A DNA stretch of 64,000 bases from Lysobacter oculi (GTDB lineage Bacteria > Pseudomonadota > Gammaproteobacteria > Xanthomonadales > Xanthomonadaceae): the NCBI RefSeq assembly GCF_003293695.1, contig NZ_CP029556.1, forward strand, positions 1,870,001 through 1,934,000, in the 5' to 3' direction. A model generated the notes under the pieces. It saw nothing but the letters and a program-made list of their open reading frames with translations, was not told the origin of the DNA and did not search any database. Positions within the stretch are counted from its first letter, which is position 1, and every line of letters starts with the position of its first letter. The translations under genes and the position numbers were made by a program. Below are positions 1-9,282 of the stretch, one piece after another.

Positions 1-257
1 ACAAGCGCAACACCGACCTGCCGCAGGTGCCGTTCGACTGCGGCGACAAACGCGTGCAGGCGCAGCTGATCAACCCCGCCGCCGACATGATGGAACAGGA
101 CCTGGCCAACATCGACGCGATGGTTGGCGCACGGCGCGTGGCGCTGGTCGAACAGCAGGGTTACGACGCGAACGAAGTCGCCGCCGCGCGCGGCACGCAG
201 GCACCGCTGGTGGTGCTGGTGGCGATTGACCGGACGTATTTCAGCGAGCGTTGGTAG
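1..257 (+). CDS. C-terminal end of an unrecognised protein (5' truncated)
   Basis: An open frame runs in from the left edge and stops at TAG 255-257, giving about 84 residues with no upstream stop, so the true start lies outside the window. The visible part is soluble-looking, with one Cys (PFDCGDK), a predicted helical stretch (NPAADMMEQDLANIDAM) and a short hydrophobic strand (LVVLVAI) near the end. I do not recognise the family. The middle loosely resembles phage portal C-termini, but no other phage gene is present and I do not claim it. The gene converges on aceE; a hairpin lies between them. Confidence 0.5.
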   Translation, partial: KRNTDLPQVPFDCGDKRVQAQLINPAADMMEQDLANIDAMVGARRVALVEQQGYDANEVAAARGTQAPLVVLVAIDRTYFSERW

Positions 258-321
258 GCCTGGCGTCGAAGCCGTGCACATCCGGCTTGCACGCTTCGTC
301 GATCGTTGATCCTGCATAACG

Positions 322-352
322 AAAAAAGCGGCCATCGGCCGCTTCTTTCTTC
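322..352 (-). terminator. Rho-independent terminator of aceE
   Basis: An 8-bp perfect stem (326-333 with 337-344) has a 3-nt loop. Read on the minus strand, the stem is followed by six T residues (322-327), the right polarity for ending aceE. On the plus strand it is followed by an interrupted T-run, so it may also end the incoming plus-strand gene. Confidence 0.8.
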
Positions 353-387
353 AACATCAATACGCCGGTGTGGCGAGGGATGCGTCC

Positions 388-3090
388 TCACGCCCCCAGC
401 GGATTCGGCTTGTCGCCGACGATGCCCCAAGTCTTGTTGGCACGCGCCACGTCCTTGGCGGTGAGCTTGCCGTCTTCGGCCAGCGCATGCACCGCGGCCT
501 GGGCGATGTGGAAGCGGTCCACCTCGAAGTGGCGGCGCAGGTTGGCGCGGGTGTCGGAGCGGCCAAAGCCATCGGTGCCCAGCGCGACGTAGCGCATCGG
601 CACGAACTCGCGGACCTGGTTGGCGAAGGCGCGCACGTAGTCGGTGGCGGCGATGGCCGGACCGGTGCGGCCATCGAGCAGGCCGGTGACATAGGGCACT
701 CGCTTCTGCTTGGCTTCCGGGTTGAGGCGGTTGAAGCGCACGGCATCCTCGCCTTCGCGCGCGAGTTCGGTGAAGCTCGGGCAGCTCCAGATGTCGGACT
801 TGATGCCGAATTCCGCATCCAGCAGATCCGCCGCCGCGATCGCCTCGCGCAGGATCACGCCACTGCCCATCAGCTGCACGCGCAGCTCGCCCTTCTTCGG
901 CTTGCCGGCATCGCTGAGCAGGTACATGCCCTTGATGATGCCCTCGGCGCTGCCTTCCGGCATGTCGGGGTGGGCGTAGTTCTCGTTCATCAGCGTGAGG
1001 TACCAGTACTCGTCGCGCTGTTCGGTCAGCATGCGCTGCATGCCGTGCTGCAGCAGCGTGACCACTTCGTAATGGAAGGTCGGATCGTAGCTGCGGCAGT
1101 TGGGGATCAGGCTGGACTGGATCTGGCTCTGGCCGTCCTCGTGCTGCAGGCCTTCGCCGTTGAGCGTGGTGCGGCCCGCCGTCGCGCCCAGCAGGAAGCC
1201 GCGCGCGCGCATGTCCGCCGCCTGCCACGCCGCATCGCCGACGCGCTGGAAGCCGAACATCGAGTAGTAGATGTAGAACGGCAGCATCTGCAGGTCATTG
1301 GTGCTGTAGCTGGTGGCCGCCGCCATCCACGAGGCGAACGCGCCGGCCTCGGTGATGCCTTCCTCCAGCACCTGGCCCGCCGCGTCTTCGCGGTAGAACA
1401 TCAGCTGGTCGGCATCCACCGGCTTGTACTTCTGGCCCTGCGGCGCATAGATGCCGAGCTGGCGGAACAGGCCTTCCATGCCGAAGGTGCGCGCCTCGTC
1501 GGCGACGATCGGCACGCAGCGCGGGCCCACCTGCTTGTCGCGCAGCACGATCGACAGCGCCTGCACGAAGGCCATGGTGGTGCTGATCTCGCGCTCGCCG
1601 GTGGACTTGGTCAGGCGCTCGAAGGCCTCGGGCTTCGGCACTTCCAGCGATTCCTTCGACTTCTGCCGGCGCTGCGGCAGGAAGCCGCCGAGCGCGTTGC
1701 GGCGCTCGAGCATGTACTGCACTTCCGGCGAATCCTTGCCGGGATGCAGGAAGGGGATCGCGCCGTCGGCCAGCGCTTCGTCCGGGATATCGAGCTTGAA
1801 GCGCTCGCGGAAGATGCGCACCGAGTCGTCATCGAGCTTCTTGGTCTGGTGGGTCGGATTGAGCGCCTCGCCGGCGCTGCCCATGCCGTAGCCCTTGACC
1901 GTCTTGGCAAGGATGACCGTCGGCATGCCGGTGGTCTTCACCGCCGCGTCGTAGGCGGCATACACCTTGTGCGGGTCGTGGCCGCCGCGGTTGAGGCGCC
2001 AGATGTCCTCGTCGCTCATGTTGGCGACCAGCGCGGCGGTCTCGGGATATTTGCCGAAGAAATGCTCGCGCGTGTACGCACCGCCGAAGGCCTTGCAGTT
2101 CTGGTATTCGCCGTCGACGGTTTCCATCATCAGCTTCTTCAGCATGCCGTCGCGGTCCTGCGCCAGCAGCGGATCCCAGTAGCTGCCCCAGACCAGCTTG
2201 ATGACGTTCCAGCCGGCGCCGCGGAAGTTGCCTTCCAGCTCCTGGATGATCTTGCCGTTGCCGCGCACCGGGCCATCGAGGCGCTGCAGGTTGCAGTTGA
2301 TGACGAAGACCAGGTTGTCGAGGCCGTAGCGGCCGGCGACCGAGATCGCGCCGAGGCTTTCCGGTTCGTCGGTCTCGCCGTCGCCGAGGAAGCACCAGAC
2401 CTTGCGGTCGGTCTTCGGCATCAGGCCGCGCGCCTCCAGGTACTTCCAGTGGCGCGCCTGGTAGATGGCGGCCAGCGGGCCGAGGCCCATCGACACGGTC
2501 GGCGTCTGCCAGAAATCCGGCATCAGCCATGGGTGCGGATACGAACTGATCCCCTTGCGGTCGACTTCCATGCGGAAGTGATCGAGCTGGGATTCGCTGA
2601 TGCGGCCTTCCATGAAGGCGCGGGCGTAGATGCCCGGCGAGCTGTGGCCCTGGATGTAGAGCAGGTCACCCGGGTGATTTTCCGAAGGCGCCCGCCAGAA
2701 GTGGTTGAAGCCGACGTCGTAGAGCGTGGCCGATGACGCGAAGCTGGCGATGTGGCCGCCCAGGTCGCCCGGCTTGCGGTTGGCGCGGACCACCATCGCC
2801 ATGGCGTTCCAGCGGATCATCGAGCGGATCCGCCACTCCATGTGCGCATCGCCCGGCGACTTCGGCTCCAGGTGCGCGGGGATGGTGTTGATGTATTCGG
2901 TGGTCGGCGCGAACGGCAGGTGGGCACCGGCGCGGCGGGTCAGTTCGACCATGCCTTCCAGCAGCTGGTGGGCGCGCTCCGGACCCTGCACGTCGATCAC
3001 CGCCTTGATCGATTCGACCCACTCGCGGGTTTCGGCCGGGTCGTTGTCGTTCTGCAGGATTTCGTTGAGCCAGTTCATGGGCGCCGCCAT
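388..3090 (-). CDS. aceE: Pyruvate dehydrogenase E1 component, homodimeric type
   Basis: Thiamine-diphosphate-dependent E1 of the pyruvate dehydrogenase complex. It decarboxylates pyruvate and passes the acetyl group to the lipoyl arm of E2. The protein has 900 aa, close to the 887 aa of the E. coli enzyme. The ThDP/Mg motif starts with GDGE at residues 236-239 and ends at Asn265 (VFVIN). The N-terminal half carries the conserved GGHIASFASSATLYDVG and QGHSSPG segments. The gene is transcribed alone on the minus strand and ends at a good terminator. The E2/E3 genes are not in the window. lipA, which makes the lipoyl cofactor of E2, lies about 5 kb away. Assignment is secure. Confidence 0.98.
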   Translation of the reverse strand: MAAPMNWLNEILQNDNDPAETREWVESIKAVIDVQGPERAHQLLEGMVELTRRAGAHLPFAPTTEYINTIPAHLEPKSPGDAHMEWRIRSMIRWNAMAMVVRANRKPGDLGGHIASFASSATLYDVGFNHFWRAPSENHPGDLLYIQGHSSPGIYARAFMEGRISESQLDHFRMEVDRKGISSYPHPWLMPDFWQTPTVSMGLGPLAAIYQARHWKYLEARGLMPKTDRKVWCFLGDGETDEPESLGAISVAGRYGLDNLVFVINCNLQRLDGPVRGNGKIIQELEGNFRGAGWNVIKLVWGSYWDPLLAQDRDGMLKKLMMETVDGEYQNCKAFGGAYTREHFFGKYPETAALVANMSDEDIWRLNRGGHDPHKVYAAYDAAVKTTGMPTVILAKTVKGYGMGSAGEALNPTHQTKKLDDDSVRIFRERFKLDIPDEALADGAIPFLHPGKDSPEVQYMLERRNALGGFLPQRRQKSKESLEVPKPEAFERLTKSTGEREISTTMAFVQALSIVLRDKQVGPRCVPIVADEARTFGMEGLFRQLGIYAPQGQKYKPVDADQLMFYREDAAGQVLEEGITEAGAFASWMAAATSYSTNDLQMLPFYIYYSMFGFQRVGDAAWQAADMRARGFLLGATAGRTTLNGEGLQHEDGQSQIQSSLIPNCRSYDPTFHYEVVTLLQHGMQRMLTEQRDEYWYLTLMNENYAHPDMPEGSAEGIIKGMYLLSDAGKPKKGELRVQLMGSGVILREAIAAADLLDAEFGIKSDIWSCPSFTELAREGEDAVRFNRLNPEAKQKRVPYVTGLLDGRTGPAIAATDYVRAFANQVREFVPMRYVALGTDGFGRSDTRANLRRHFEVDRFHIAQAAVHALAEDGKLTAKDVARANKTWGIVGDKPNPLGA

Positions 3091-3173
3091 CGGTTTCGTC
3101 GTGATGGCCGGGAGTCTAGCAAGCGCTGGCAGACGCCTCCGTACGGAATTATCTTTTTATCCGGCGGATATTC

Positions 3174-3977
3174 CTACGGTGCGATCTGGCCGGCTTCGTA
3201 GGCACGCAACCGCGCCAGCTGGCGGGCCGCATCGGGATGCGCCAGCCCCTTGCGGCTGCCGAGCCACGCCCACTTGGCGGCCCATCCGGGTTTGCGCAGC
3301 AGGTAGAGCCAGCGATCGTTGATGCGTTCGGGCGCGAGCACGTGCAGGTTGCGGTCGTTGCTGGACAGGCGCAGCCCCAGCCGCTCGGCCACCACCTCCA
3401 GGCTGCGGCGGGTGAAGAAGCCGATGTGCTGCCCTGCTTCCGGCGCCAGGTAATGCCAGCCCATCAACTTGGCGGGATCGGCCGGCTGCAACTCGGTGGA
3501 GATCAGCAGGCGCGGCGCCCGCCGGTGCAGGCGTTCGAACTCCGCCATCGGCTCTTCCAGGTGCTCGACCAGCTCGAAGGCGGTGAGCAGGTCGAAGCGG
3601 GATTCAGCATCGGCCTCGAAACCGCGCGCCAGCAGGTTTTCGCAGTACTCATCCGACCACCAGGCATCGTGCCCGCGGTCGCGCAGCAGGCGGACGAACA
3701 GGCCGCTGCCGCCGCCGTGGTCCAGCACCGTGCGCACATCGCGGAAACTGCTGCCCAGCAACGCGCAGGTGGCATCGCGCAGCCACAGGTTGCGCAACAC
3801 GATGCCGGTGTCGAGCGCGGTGATCGCCTTGGAATACGCCTCTTCCAGCCAGTGCGGTGACTCCACCCAGGCATAGCCGCATGCGCCGCAGCGCAGGTAG
3901 CGCGCGTCATGGCGGCCGAGGATGCGCTGCCGCCCGCATTCGCTGGCGGGCGCTTCACAGATCTTGCAGGCGGTCAT
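3174..3977 (-). CDS. SAM-dependent methyltransferase with N-terminal zinc ribbon
   Basis: Class I methyltransferase of the Methyltransf_23 type, 267 aa. It starts with a probable zinc ribbon (C4xxC7 and C30xxC33), followed by the SAM motif I region LDHGGGSG at about residues 85-92 and an acidic motif (FDLLTAFELVEHLEEP) further on. Similar proteins sit in polysaccharide and glycan-modification loci and methylate sugars or lipids; the substrate here cannot be read. The ATG at 3977 overlaps the TGA of the upstream glycosyltransferase (ATGA), so the two are translationally coupled and probably act on the same glycan. A longer in-frame opening upstream lies inside the glycosyltransferase gene and was discarded. 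Confidence 0.85.
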   Translation of the reverse strand: MTACKICEAPASECGRQRILGRHDARYLRCGACGYAWVESPHWLEEAYSKAITALDTGIVLRNLWLRDATCALLGSSFRDVRTVLDHGGGSGLFVRLLRDRGHDAWWSDEYCENLLARGFEADAESRFDLLTAFELVEHLEEPMAEFERLHRRAPRLLISTELQPADPAKLMGWHYLAPEAGQHIGFFTRRSLEVVAERLGLRLSSNDRNLHVLAPERINDRWLYLLRKPGWAAKWAWLGSRKGLAHPDAARQLARLRAYEAGQIAP

Positions 3978-5002
3978 CGCGCGCTCCCTTTCGAAGCCGG
4001 TTCCAGCAGCGGCAGCAAGGCGGCCTTCAGGCGCTGCGGAAAGCCGGCGTGGTTGTCGAGATACCAGCTGCGTGCGTCGCCACCCATCGCCTCGACGTCG
4101 GCATCGCTCATCGCCAGTGTGTGGGCGATGGTCGCTTCCATCGCCGACTCGTCGAAGTAGTACGTCGTGGCCAGTTGCTGCGTGCCGGTGCGCGAAGCCG
4201 CGACAAGCAGCCCGCGCCCGGCTTCGACCAGCTCGTTCATCGGGGCCGCATCGGTGGTGATGGCGAGCGCGCCGACACTCATCGCCTCCACCAGGTAATG
4301 CCCGAAGCCCTCGGTCTCCGACGGGCACAGGTGGAAGCGGTGTCGGTTCTGCAGCACGCGCAACGCCGCGTCATCCAGATAATCGAGGTGGTAGTCGATG
4401 TTGGCGGCATCCACCACCGGCGCCGGATTGCGGCGGTTCTGCACGATGGTCAGGCGCGGCCATTCCGGATGCCGCTGCCAGAGCGACGCCAGCGCGGCGG
4501 TGCCCTTGTTGCTGCTGCGGCCGGCGAGGTGGAAGAAGCTGCGCTCGCGCGGCACCGACGCATCCATCCGGTCCTCGCTGGTGAACCCGATCGGGGCCAC
4601 CGGCCGGCCCAGCCCGGCGAAGATCGCCTCGGCGTGGCGCGTCTTGGTCAGCACCCGGTCGATGCCGGACAGGGCCGCGACATCGCTAGCCTGGCACCAC
4701 TCCGGGTTGGGCACGAAGCACTGCAGGCGCGCGCTGCCGAATTCCTCCGGGCGCACGTGTTCCAGCATCAGGGACACGTCATGCCGCGGCGCGAGCCCCA
4801 CAAGCGCACGCAGCGCATGGCGCATCCGCACCAGCGGCGGCCGCAGCCATTTGCGCAGCTTGCCGCGCCCGATCGCGGTGAGGGTGACATCGAAACCGGC
4901 CTGGCGCAGCCCGTCTTCCAGCAAGGCCATGTCGCGCGACAGCCCCACGCCGTTGTTCCAGGCGATGACGTTGGCGCGCGGCCGCGACACCGGCGTGGTC
5001 AT
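3974..5002 (-). CDS. Glycosyltransferase, GT-B fold (GT4-like)
   Basis: Cytosolic nucleotide-sugar glycosyltransferase of 342 aa. The C-terminal nucleotide-binding half carries the GT4 signature: PSETEGFGHYLVEAMSVGA with the two Glu of the E-x7-E element, then TTDAAPMNELV. The N-terminal acceptor domain is short. It overlaps the downstream methyltransferase by 4 nt, and its start is only 3 nt from the end of maeB, so maeB, this gene and the methyltransferase may share a transcript, although their roles look unrelated. Donor and acceptor sugars cannot be inferred from the sequence. Confidence 0.85.
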   Translation of the reverse strand: MTTPVSRPRANVIAWNNGVGLSRDMALLEDGLRQAGFDVTLTAIGRGKLRKWLRPPLVRMRHALRALVGLAPRHDVSLMLEHVRPEEFGSARLQCFVPNPEWCQASDVAALSGIDRVLTKTRHAEAIFAGLGRPVAPIGFTSEDRMDASVPRERSFFHLAGRSSNKGTAALASLWQRHPEWPRLTIVQNRRNPAPVVDAANIDYHLDYLDDAALRVLQNRHRFHLCPSETEGFGHYLVEAMSVGALAITTDAAPMNELVEAGRGLLVAASRTGTQQLATTYYFDESAMEATIAHTLAMSDADVEAMGGDARSWYLDNHAGFPQRLKAALLPLLEPASKGSAR

Positions 5003-5005
5003 CCC

Positions 5006-7288
5006 TCAGCCACGCTGCCGGGCGGCACGCAGCTGCGCGTCCACCGCCGCGATCGCGGTCATGTTGACCACGCGCCGCGAGGTGGAGGCCGTGGTCAGGA
5101 TGTGCGCCGGCTTGTCCAGGCCCATCAGGATCGGGCCGATGGCGACACCGCCGGTCGCCACCCGGATCAGGTTGTAGCCGATGTTGGCGGCGTCCAGGTT
5201 GGGCATGACCATCAGGTTGGCGCGACCCTTGAGCGTGGTGGCGGGGAAGATGCGCTTGCGCAGTTCCTCGTCCCAGGCGGTGTCGGCCATCATCTCGCCG
5301 TCCATCTCCAGCTTCGGCACCTTGGCCGCGATGATCTCGCGGGCCTTTCGCATCTTCATCGCCGAGGCATCCATGTGGCTGCCGTAGTTGCTGTGCGAGA
5401 GCAGCGCGACCTTCGGCTCGATGCCGAACAGCTTGAGCCGCCAGCTGGCCTGCAGCGCGGACTGCGCGATCTGCTCCGGCGACGGATCCACCTGCACATG
5501 GGTGTCGGTGAAGAACCAGGTGCCATGGTCGTTGATCACGCCGGTCATGGTCGCGGTGCCGGTCACGCCGGGTTCGAAATCGAACACGCTCAGCAGGTAG
5601 CCGAGCTTCTTGTGGAAGCGCCCGACCAGCCCGCAGATCAGCGCGTCGGCTTCGCCGCGTTCGACCATCAGCGCGGCGACCAGCGTCGGCCGCGAGCGGA
5701 TCAGGTTCTTCGCCGCATCCTCGGTGATGCCCTTGCGCTGGTTGCGCGCGTGATAGGCCTGCCAGTAGTCGTCGAAGCGCGGATCGGCCTGGATGTTGAC
5801 CAGTTCGAAATCCACGCCGGGCCGCATCCGCAATGCGAGCTTGGCGATGCGCCGCTCGATCACCTCCGGCCGGCCGATGAGCACCGGGAACGCCAGCCGC
5901 TCGTCGATCACCGTCTGCACGGCGCGCAGCACGGTGTACTCCTCGCCTTCGGCATAGACCACGCGCTTGATGTCGGCACGGGCGCGTTCGTATACCGGCT
6001 TCATCATCAGCCCGGTCTTGTGGACGAACTGGCCGAGCTTCTCCTCGTAGGCGCGCATGTCCTCGATCGGCCGCGCGGCCACGCCGGATTCCATCGCCGC
6101 ACGCGCCACCGCCGGCGCGATCACGGTGATCAGGCGCGGGTCGAACGGGCGCGGGATCAGGTATTCGGGGCCGAAGCGCGGGATCTCGTTGCCGTAGGCG
6201 TTGCCGAGATCGCTGGCTTCCATCCGCGCCAGCTCGGCGATGGCGCGCACGCAGGCGAGCTTCATCGCCTCGTTGATCTCGCGCGCACCGACATCGAGCG
6301 CGCCACGGAAGATGTAGGGGAAGCAGAGCGCGTTGTTGACCTGGTTCGGATAGTCGCTGCGGCCGGTGGCGATGATCGCGTCCGGGCGCACCGCCTTGGC
6401 GTCCTCCGGCAGGATTTCCGGATAGGGATTCGCCAGCGCCAGGATGACCGGCTTCTCGGCCATCGTCGCGACCATCTCGGCCTTGAGGATGCCGCCCGCC
6501 GACAGGCCGAGGAACACGTCCGCGCCTTCCATGATCTCGGCCAGCTCGCGCTTGTTGGTCTCGCGCGCGTAACGGCGCTTGTCGGGGTCCAGGTCGTCGC
6601 GGCCGCTGTGGATCACGCCGCCGCGGTCGAAGGCGATGATGTTCTCCGGCTTCATGCCCAGCGCCACCAGCATGTCCAGGCAGGCGATGCCCGCCGCGCC
6701 GGCGCCGGTGGTGGCCAGCTTCACCTCTGCGATGTCCTTGCCCGCCACTTCCAGCGCGTTGAGCACCGCCGCGCCGACGATGATCGCGGTGCCGTGCTGG
6801 TCGTCGTGGAAGACCGGGATGTTCATCCGCTCGCGCAGCTTGCGCTCGACGATGAAGCACTCCGGCGCCTTGATGTCTTCCAGGTTGATGCCGCCGAAGG
6901 TCGGCTCCATCGCCGCGATGATCTCGACCAGCTTGTCCGGGTCGCGTTCCTGCAGTTCGATGTCGAAGACGTCAATGCCGGCGAACTTCTTGAACAGCAC
7001 GCCCTTGCCTTCCATCACCGGCTTGCCGGCCAGCGGGCCGATGTCGCCCAGGCCCAGCACCGCCGTGCCGTTGGTGATCACCGCCACCAGGTTGCCGCGC
7101 GCGGTCATCTCGCTGGCGGCATTGGGGTCCTCGACGATCGCCTCGCAGGCGTAGGCCACGCCCGGCGAATAGGCCAGTGACAGGTCGCGCTGGGTCACCA
7201 TCGGCTTGGTCGCGCTGACCTGGATCTTGCCCGGCGGATGGTGCCGGTGGTACTCGAGGGCGGCTTTCTTCAGGTCATCCTGCGGCAT
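5006..7288 (-). CDS. maeB: NADP-dependent malic enzyme with phosphotransacetylase-like C-terminus
   Basis: Oxidatively decarboxylates malate to pyruvate with NADP+, supplying NADPH and pyruvate. At 760 aa it matches MaeB (759 aa in E. coli). The N-terminal part holds the malic-enzyme core ([30 protein letters not shown]) and a Rossmann motif ([11 protein letters not shown]). From about residue 430 to the end there is a phosphate acetyl/butyryl-transferase-like domain ([23 protein letters not shown]), which in this family acts as an allosteric acetyl-CoA sensor rather than an enzyme. ATG at 7288. It lies divergent to the DUF2249 gene. Confidence 0.96.
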   Translation of the reverse strand: MPQDDLKKAALEYHRHHPPGKIQVSATKPMVTQRDLSLAYSPGVAYACEAIVEDPNAASEMTARGNLVAVITNGTAVLGLGDIGPLAGKPVMEGKGVLFKKFAGIDVFDIELQERDPDKLVEIIAAMEPTFGGINLEDIKAPECFIVERKLRERMNIPVFHDDQHGTAIIVGAAVLNALEVAGKDIAEVKLATTGAGAAGIACLDMLVALGMKPENIIAFDRGGVIHSGRDDLDPDKRRYARETNKRELAEIMEGADVFLGLSAGGILKAEMVATMAEKPVILALANPYPEILPEDAKAVRPDAIIATGRSDYPNQVNNALCFPYIFRGALDVGAREINEAMKLACVRAIAELARMEASDLGNAYGNEIPRFGPEYLIPRPFDPRLITVIAPAVARAAMESGVAARPIEDMRAYEEKLGQFVHKTGLMMKPVYERARADIKRVVYAEGEEYTVLRAVQTVIDERLAFPVLIGRPEVIERRIAKLALRMRPGVDFELVNIQADPRFDDYWQAYHARNQRKGITEDAAKNLIRSRPTLVAALMVERGEADALICGLVGRFHKKLGYLLSVFDFEPGVTGTATMTGVINDHGTWFFTDTHVQVDPSPEQIAQSALQASWRLKLFGIEPKVALLSHSNYGSHMDASAMKMRKAREIIAAKVPKLEMDGEMMADTAWDEELRKRIFPATTLKGRANLMVMPNLDAANIGYNLIRVATGGVAIGPILMGLDKPAHILTTASTSRRVVNMTAIAAVDAQLRAARQRG

Positions 7289-7342
7289 TGCGCACGTTCC
7301 GTGGAACCGGGGCGTTCAATTGTAGCCCCGGCACCCACGCGG

Positions 7343-7384
7343 CTGATCCACGTCAAGGGCCCGCCCGGATGCGCGGCCTAAGCT
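7343..7384 (+). promoter_or_regulatory. Possible FNR/CRP-family box and -10 element for the DUF2249-FmdE unit
   Basis: CTGATCCACGTCAA at 7343-7356 matches the FNR-type consensus TTGAT-N4-ATCAA at 8 of 10 positions. A weak -10 (TAAGCT) lies at 7379-7384, 22 bp downstream, the spacing usual for class II FNR promoters; this puts the box centre about 41.5 bp before a start near 7391. The genes behind it belong to families often seen with nitric oxide and low-oxygen genes. This is inference from pattern and spacing only; the -10 match is poor. Confidence 0.4.
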
Positions 7385-7408
7385 GGAAAACCCCGCCCCG
7401 TGATCGTG

Positions 7409-7681
7409 ATGAACGCAACCAGCGACCCGCAGTCCACCGTGCCGGACTACACCCCCTATCCCTTCGACGCCCGCGGTATCGCCCGCCGCTTCCGCCACTC
7501 CGCCATCTTCGGCGCCCTGGGCGCGCTGCAACCCGGCGAGGCGATGCGCTTCGTCAACGATCACGATCCGCTGCCGCTGCTCGACCAGATGCGCGAGCGC
7601 TTCGGCGAGCGCGTCGAAGTGGTCTACCAGCACCGCGAACCCGGCGCGATCATCATCGACTTCATCGTCCGGGCCGCGTGA
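7409..7681 (+). CDS. DUF2249 domain protein
   Basis: Small soluble protein, 90 aa from ATG 7409; GTG codons at 7400 and 7406 are in frame but less likely starts. It has the DUF2249 signature: FDARGI near the start, then LGALQPGEAMRFVNDHDPLPLL, with the conserved NDHDP. DUF2249 proteins are small TusA/SirA-like folds found beside hemerythrins, NnrS and denitrification genes; their biochemical role is unknown. The stop overlaps the ATG of the next gene by one base (TGATG), so the two are translationally coupled. A possible FNR-type box lies upstream. Confidence 0.75.
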   Translation: MNATSDPQSTVPDYTPYPFDARGIARRFRHSAIFGALGALQPGEAMRFVNDHDPLPLLDQMRERFGERVEVVYQHREPGAIIIDFIVRAA

Positions 7682-8292
7682 TGGCCTTCCCCGCCTGGTT
7701 CGAAAACGCGCCTGCGATGCGCCTGCATGACGGCCTGGCCGAACTGCTCGGCGCCCCCGCCGACGGCATCCTCGATTACCGCTATCCCGATGCGGTGCGG
7801 CTGGCCGGCCATTCCTGCCCCACGGTCGCGGGCGCCTATCTCGCCGCCTGCGCGGGGCTCAAGGCCCTGTATGGCGATGCGATGCCCGAGCGTGGCCAGA
7901 TCGCCGTGACCCTGCCCGATGCCGAGGATGCCGGCGTGACCGGGGTGATCGGCCAGGTGATGACGCTGGTCACCGGCGCCGCGGCGGCCAACGGATTCCA
8001 CGGCCTCGGCGGCGACCACGTGCGCGCCGGCCTGTTGCGCTATGGCGATGCCGGGGTGAAGGGCGTGCGGATGCAGCGCCGCGACACCGGCGCGATGGTG
8101 GAAGTGGATGTCGATGCCTCGACCATCCAGGGCCATCCGAAACAGCGCATGCTGCTGGCCGCCATCGTCCAGGGCCAGGCCGACGATGCCCAGCGGCGCG
8201 AATTCGGCGAACTCTGGCAGGACCGCGTGCGCCGCCTGCTCACCGTGCATGCGGATGATCCGGCGGTGGTGACCGTGCGGCGCATCGCCTGA
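7681..8292 (+). CDS. FmdE-family protein
   Basis: 203-aa cytosolic protein resembling the FmdE domain first named from molybdenum formylmethanofuran dehydrogenase operons. The clue is LAGHSCPTVAGAYLA at residues 41-55, with His44 and Cys46 in the family's H-x-CP metal-binding pattern, followed by a GVIGQVMTLVTG segment and GLGGDHV. Bacteria without methanogenesis carry such genes, and their function is unknown; a metal-linked redox or sulfur role is often guessed. It is coupled to the DUF2249 gene before it and ends 3 nt ahead of lipA, so all three may be one transcript. Family call is moderate. Confidence 0.65.
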   Translation: MAFPAWFENAPAMRLHDGLAELLGAPADGILDYRYPDAVRLAGHSCPTVAGAYLAACAGLKALYGDAMPERGQIAVTLPDAEDAGVTGVIGQVMTLVTGAAAANGFHGLGGDHVRAGLLRYGDAGVKGVRMQRRDTGAMVEVDVDASTIQGHPKQRMLLAAIVQGQADDAQRREFGELWQDRVRRLLTVHADDPAVVTVRRIA

Positions 8293-8295
8293 GTG

Positions 8296-9273
8296 ATGGA
8301 CGACCCCAAGCGCCCCGAATCCGGCAGCCGCTTCACCGACGCGCACGGCATCCGCGCCACGCTCGACGGCATCAAGCCCAACGCCGACAACCAGCGCGAC
8401 GATGCCGCGCCCAAACCGCCGTGGCTGCGTGTCAAGCTGCCGAGCGGCGCCGCCTACGAGGACGTGCTCGACATCGTCCGTTCGCACCAGCTCAGCACGG
8501 TCTGCGCGGAATCCAAATGCCCCAACATCGCCGAATGCTGGGGGCGCGGCACCGCCACGCTGATGCTGATGGGCTCGGTGTGTACGCGCGCCTGCCGCTT
8601 CTGCTCGGTCAATACCGGCAATCCCAACGGCTGGCTCGACCCGCTGGAGCCGCTGAAAGTGGCCGATGCGGTCGCGTTGATGGGCCTGAAATACGTGGTG
8701 CTGACCTCGGTCGACCGCGATGACCTGCCCGATGGCGGCGCCGGCCATTACGCCGCCTGCATCCAGGCCATCCACCAGCGCTGCCGGGATACCGCGGTCG
8801 AAGCGCTGACGCCCGATTTCGCCGGCAACACCGCGTGCGTGGCCACCGTGCTCGATGCCGGGCTGGACACCTTCGCGCAGAACATAGAAACGGTGGAACG
8901 CCTGACCCACGAAGTGCGCGACCCGCGCGCCGGCTACCGGCAGACGCTGGACGTGCTCGCCTTCGCCAAACGGCACGCGCCGCAAACGATCACCAAGACC
9001 AGCCTGATGCTGGGGCTGGGCGAAACCGATGCGGAAATCGAACAGGCGATGGACGACATCCGCGCGGCGGACGTGGATGTCATCACCTTCGGCCAATACA
9101 TGCGGCCCACGCGCAACCACCTGCCGGTGCAGCGCTTCGTGACGCCGGAGGAATTCGCGCGTTACCGCGACCTGGGCCTGGCGCGCGGCTTCATGGAGGT
9201 GGTGTCGGGGCCGCTGGTGCGTTCCAGCTATCGCGCCGAACGCGTCAGGGAGCGCAACAACGCCGGCCTGTAG
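8296..9273 (+). CDS. lipA: Lipoyl synthase
   Basis: Radical-SAM enzyme that inserts two sulfurs into protein-bound octanoyl groups, giving the lipoyl cofactor of pyruvate and 2-oxoglutarate dehydrogenases and the glycine cleavage system. The 325-aa protein carries both [4Fe-4S] sites: the auxiliary cluster Cys70, Cys75, Cys81 (C-x4-C-x5-C) and the radical-SAM cluster Cys96, Cys100, Cys103 (C-x3-C-x2-C). The C-terminal RSSYRAE holds the conserved Ser ligand. ATG 8296 is preferred over GTG 8293. The usual companions lipB and ybeD are not adjacent; instead a DUF2249-FmdE pair lies directly upstream. Confidence 0.98.
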   Translation: MDDPKRPESGSRFTDAHGIRATLDGIKPNADNQRDDAAPKPPWLRVKLPSGAAYEDVLDIVRSHQLSTVCAESKCPNIAECWGRGTATLMLMGSVCTRACRFCSVNTGNPNGWLDPLEPLKVADAVALMGLKYVVLTSVDRDDLPDGGAGHYAACIQAIHQRCRDTAVEALTPDFAGNTACVATVLDAGLDTFAQNIETVERLTHEVRDPRAGYRQTLDVLAFAKRHAPQTITKTSLMLGLGETDAEIEQAMDDIRAADVDVITFGQYMRPTRNHLPVQRFVTPEEFARYRDLGLARGFMEVVSGPLVRSSYRAERVRERNNAGL

Positions 9274-9281
9274 GCAGGCCG
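9264..9281. terminator. Hairpin over the lipA stop codon
   Basis: A 7-bp perfect inverted repeat (9264-9270 with 9275-9281) has a 4-nt centre that contains the TAG stop of lipA. It lies between the convergent lipA and QEGLA-motif genes. There is no T-tract on either side, so termination is only suggested. Confidence 0.35.
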
Positions 9282-9282
9282 C

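Noticed and set aside
1..257. Phage portal protein remnant
   Set aside because: Only a vague resemblance in one helical stretch; no other phage gene, attachment site or composition change in the neighbourhood.
370..2736. Very long plus-strand open frame opposite aceE
   Set aside because: Antisense shadow of aceE. High GC leaves few stops in the opposite frames, and the translated product is His/Arg/Ala-rich with no recognisable domain.
3857..7180. 1107-codon plus-strand frame opposite maeB and the glycosyltransferase
   Set aside because: It spans two well-supported minus-strand genes, and its product is low-complexity and unlike any family.
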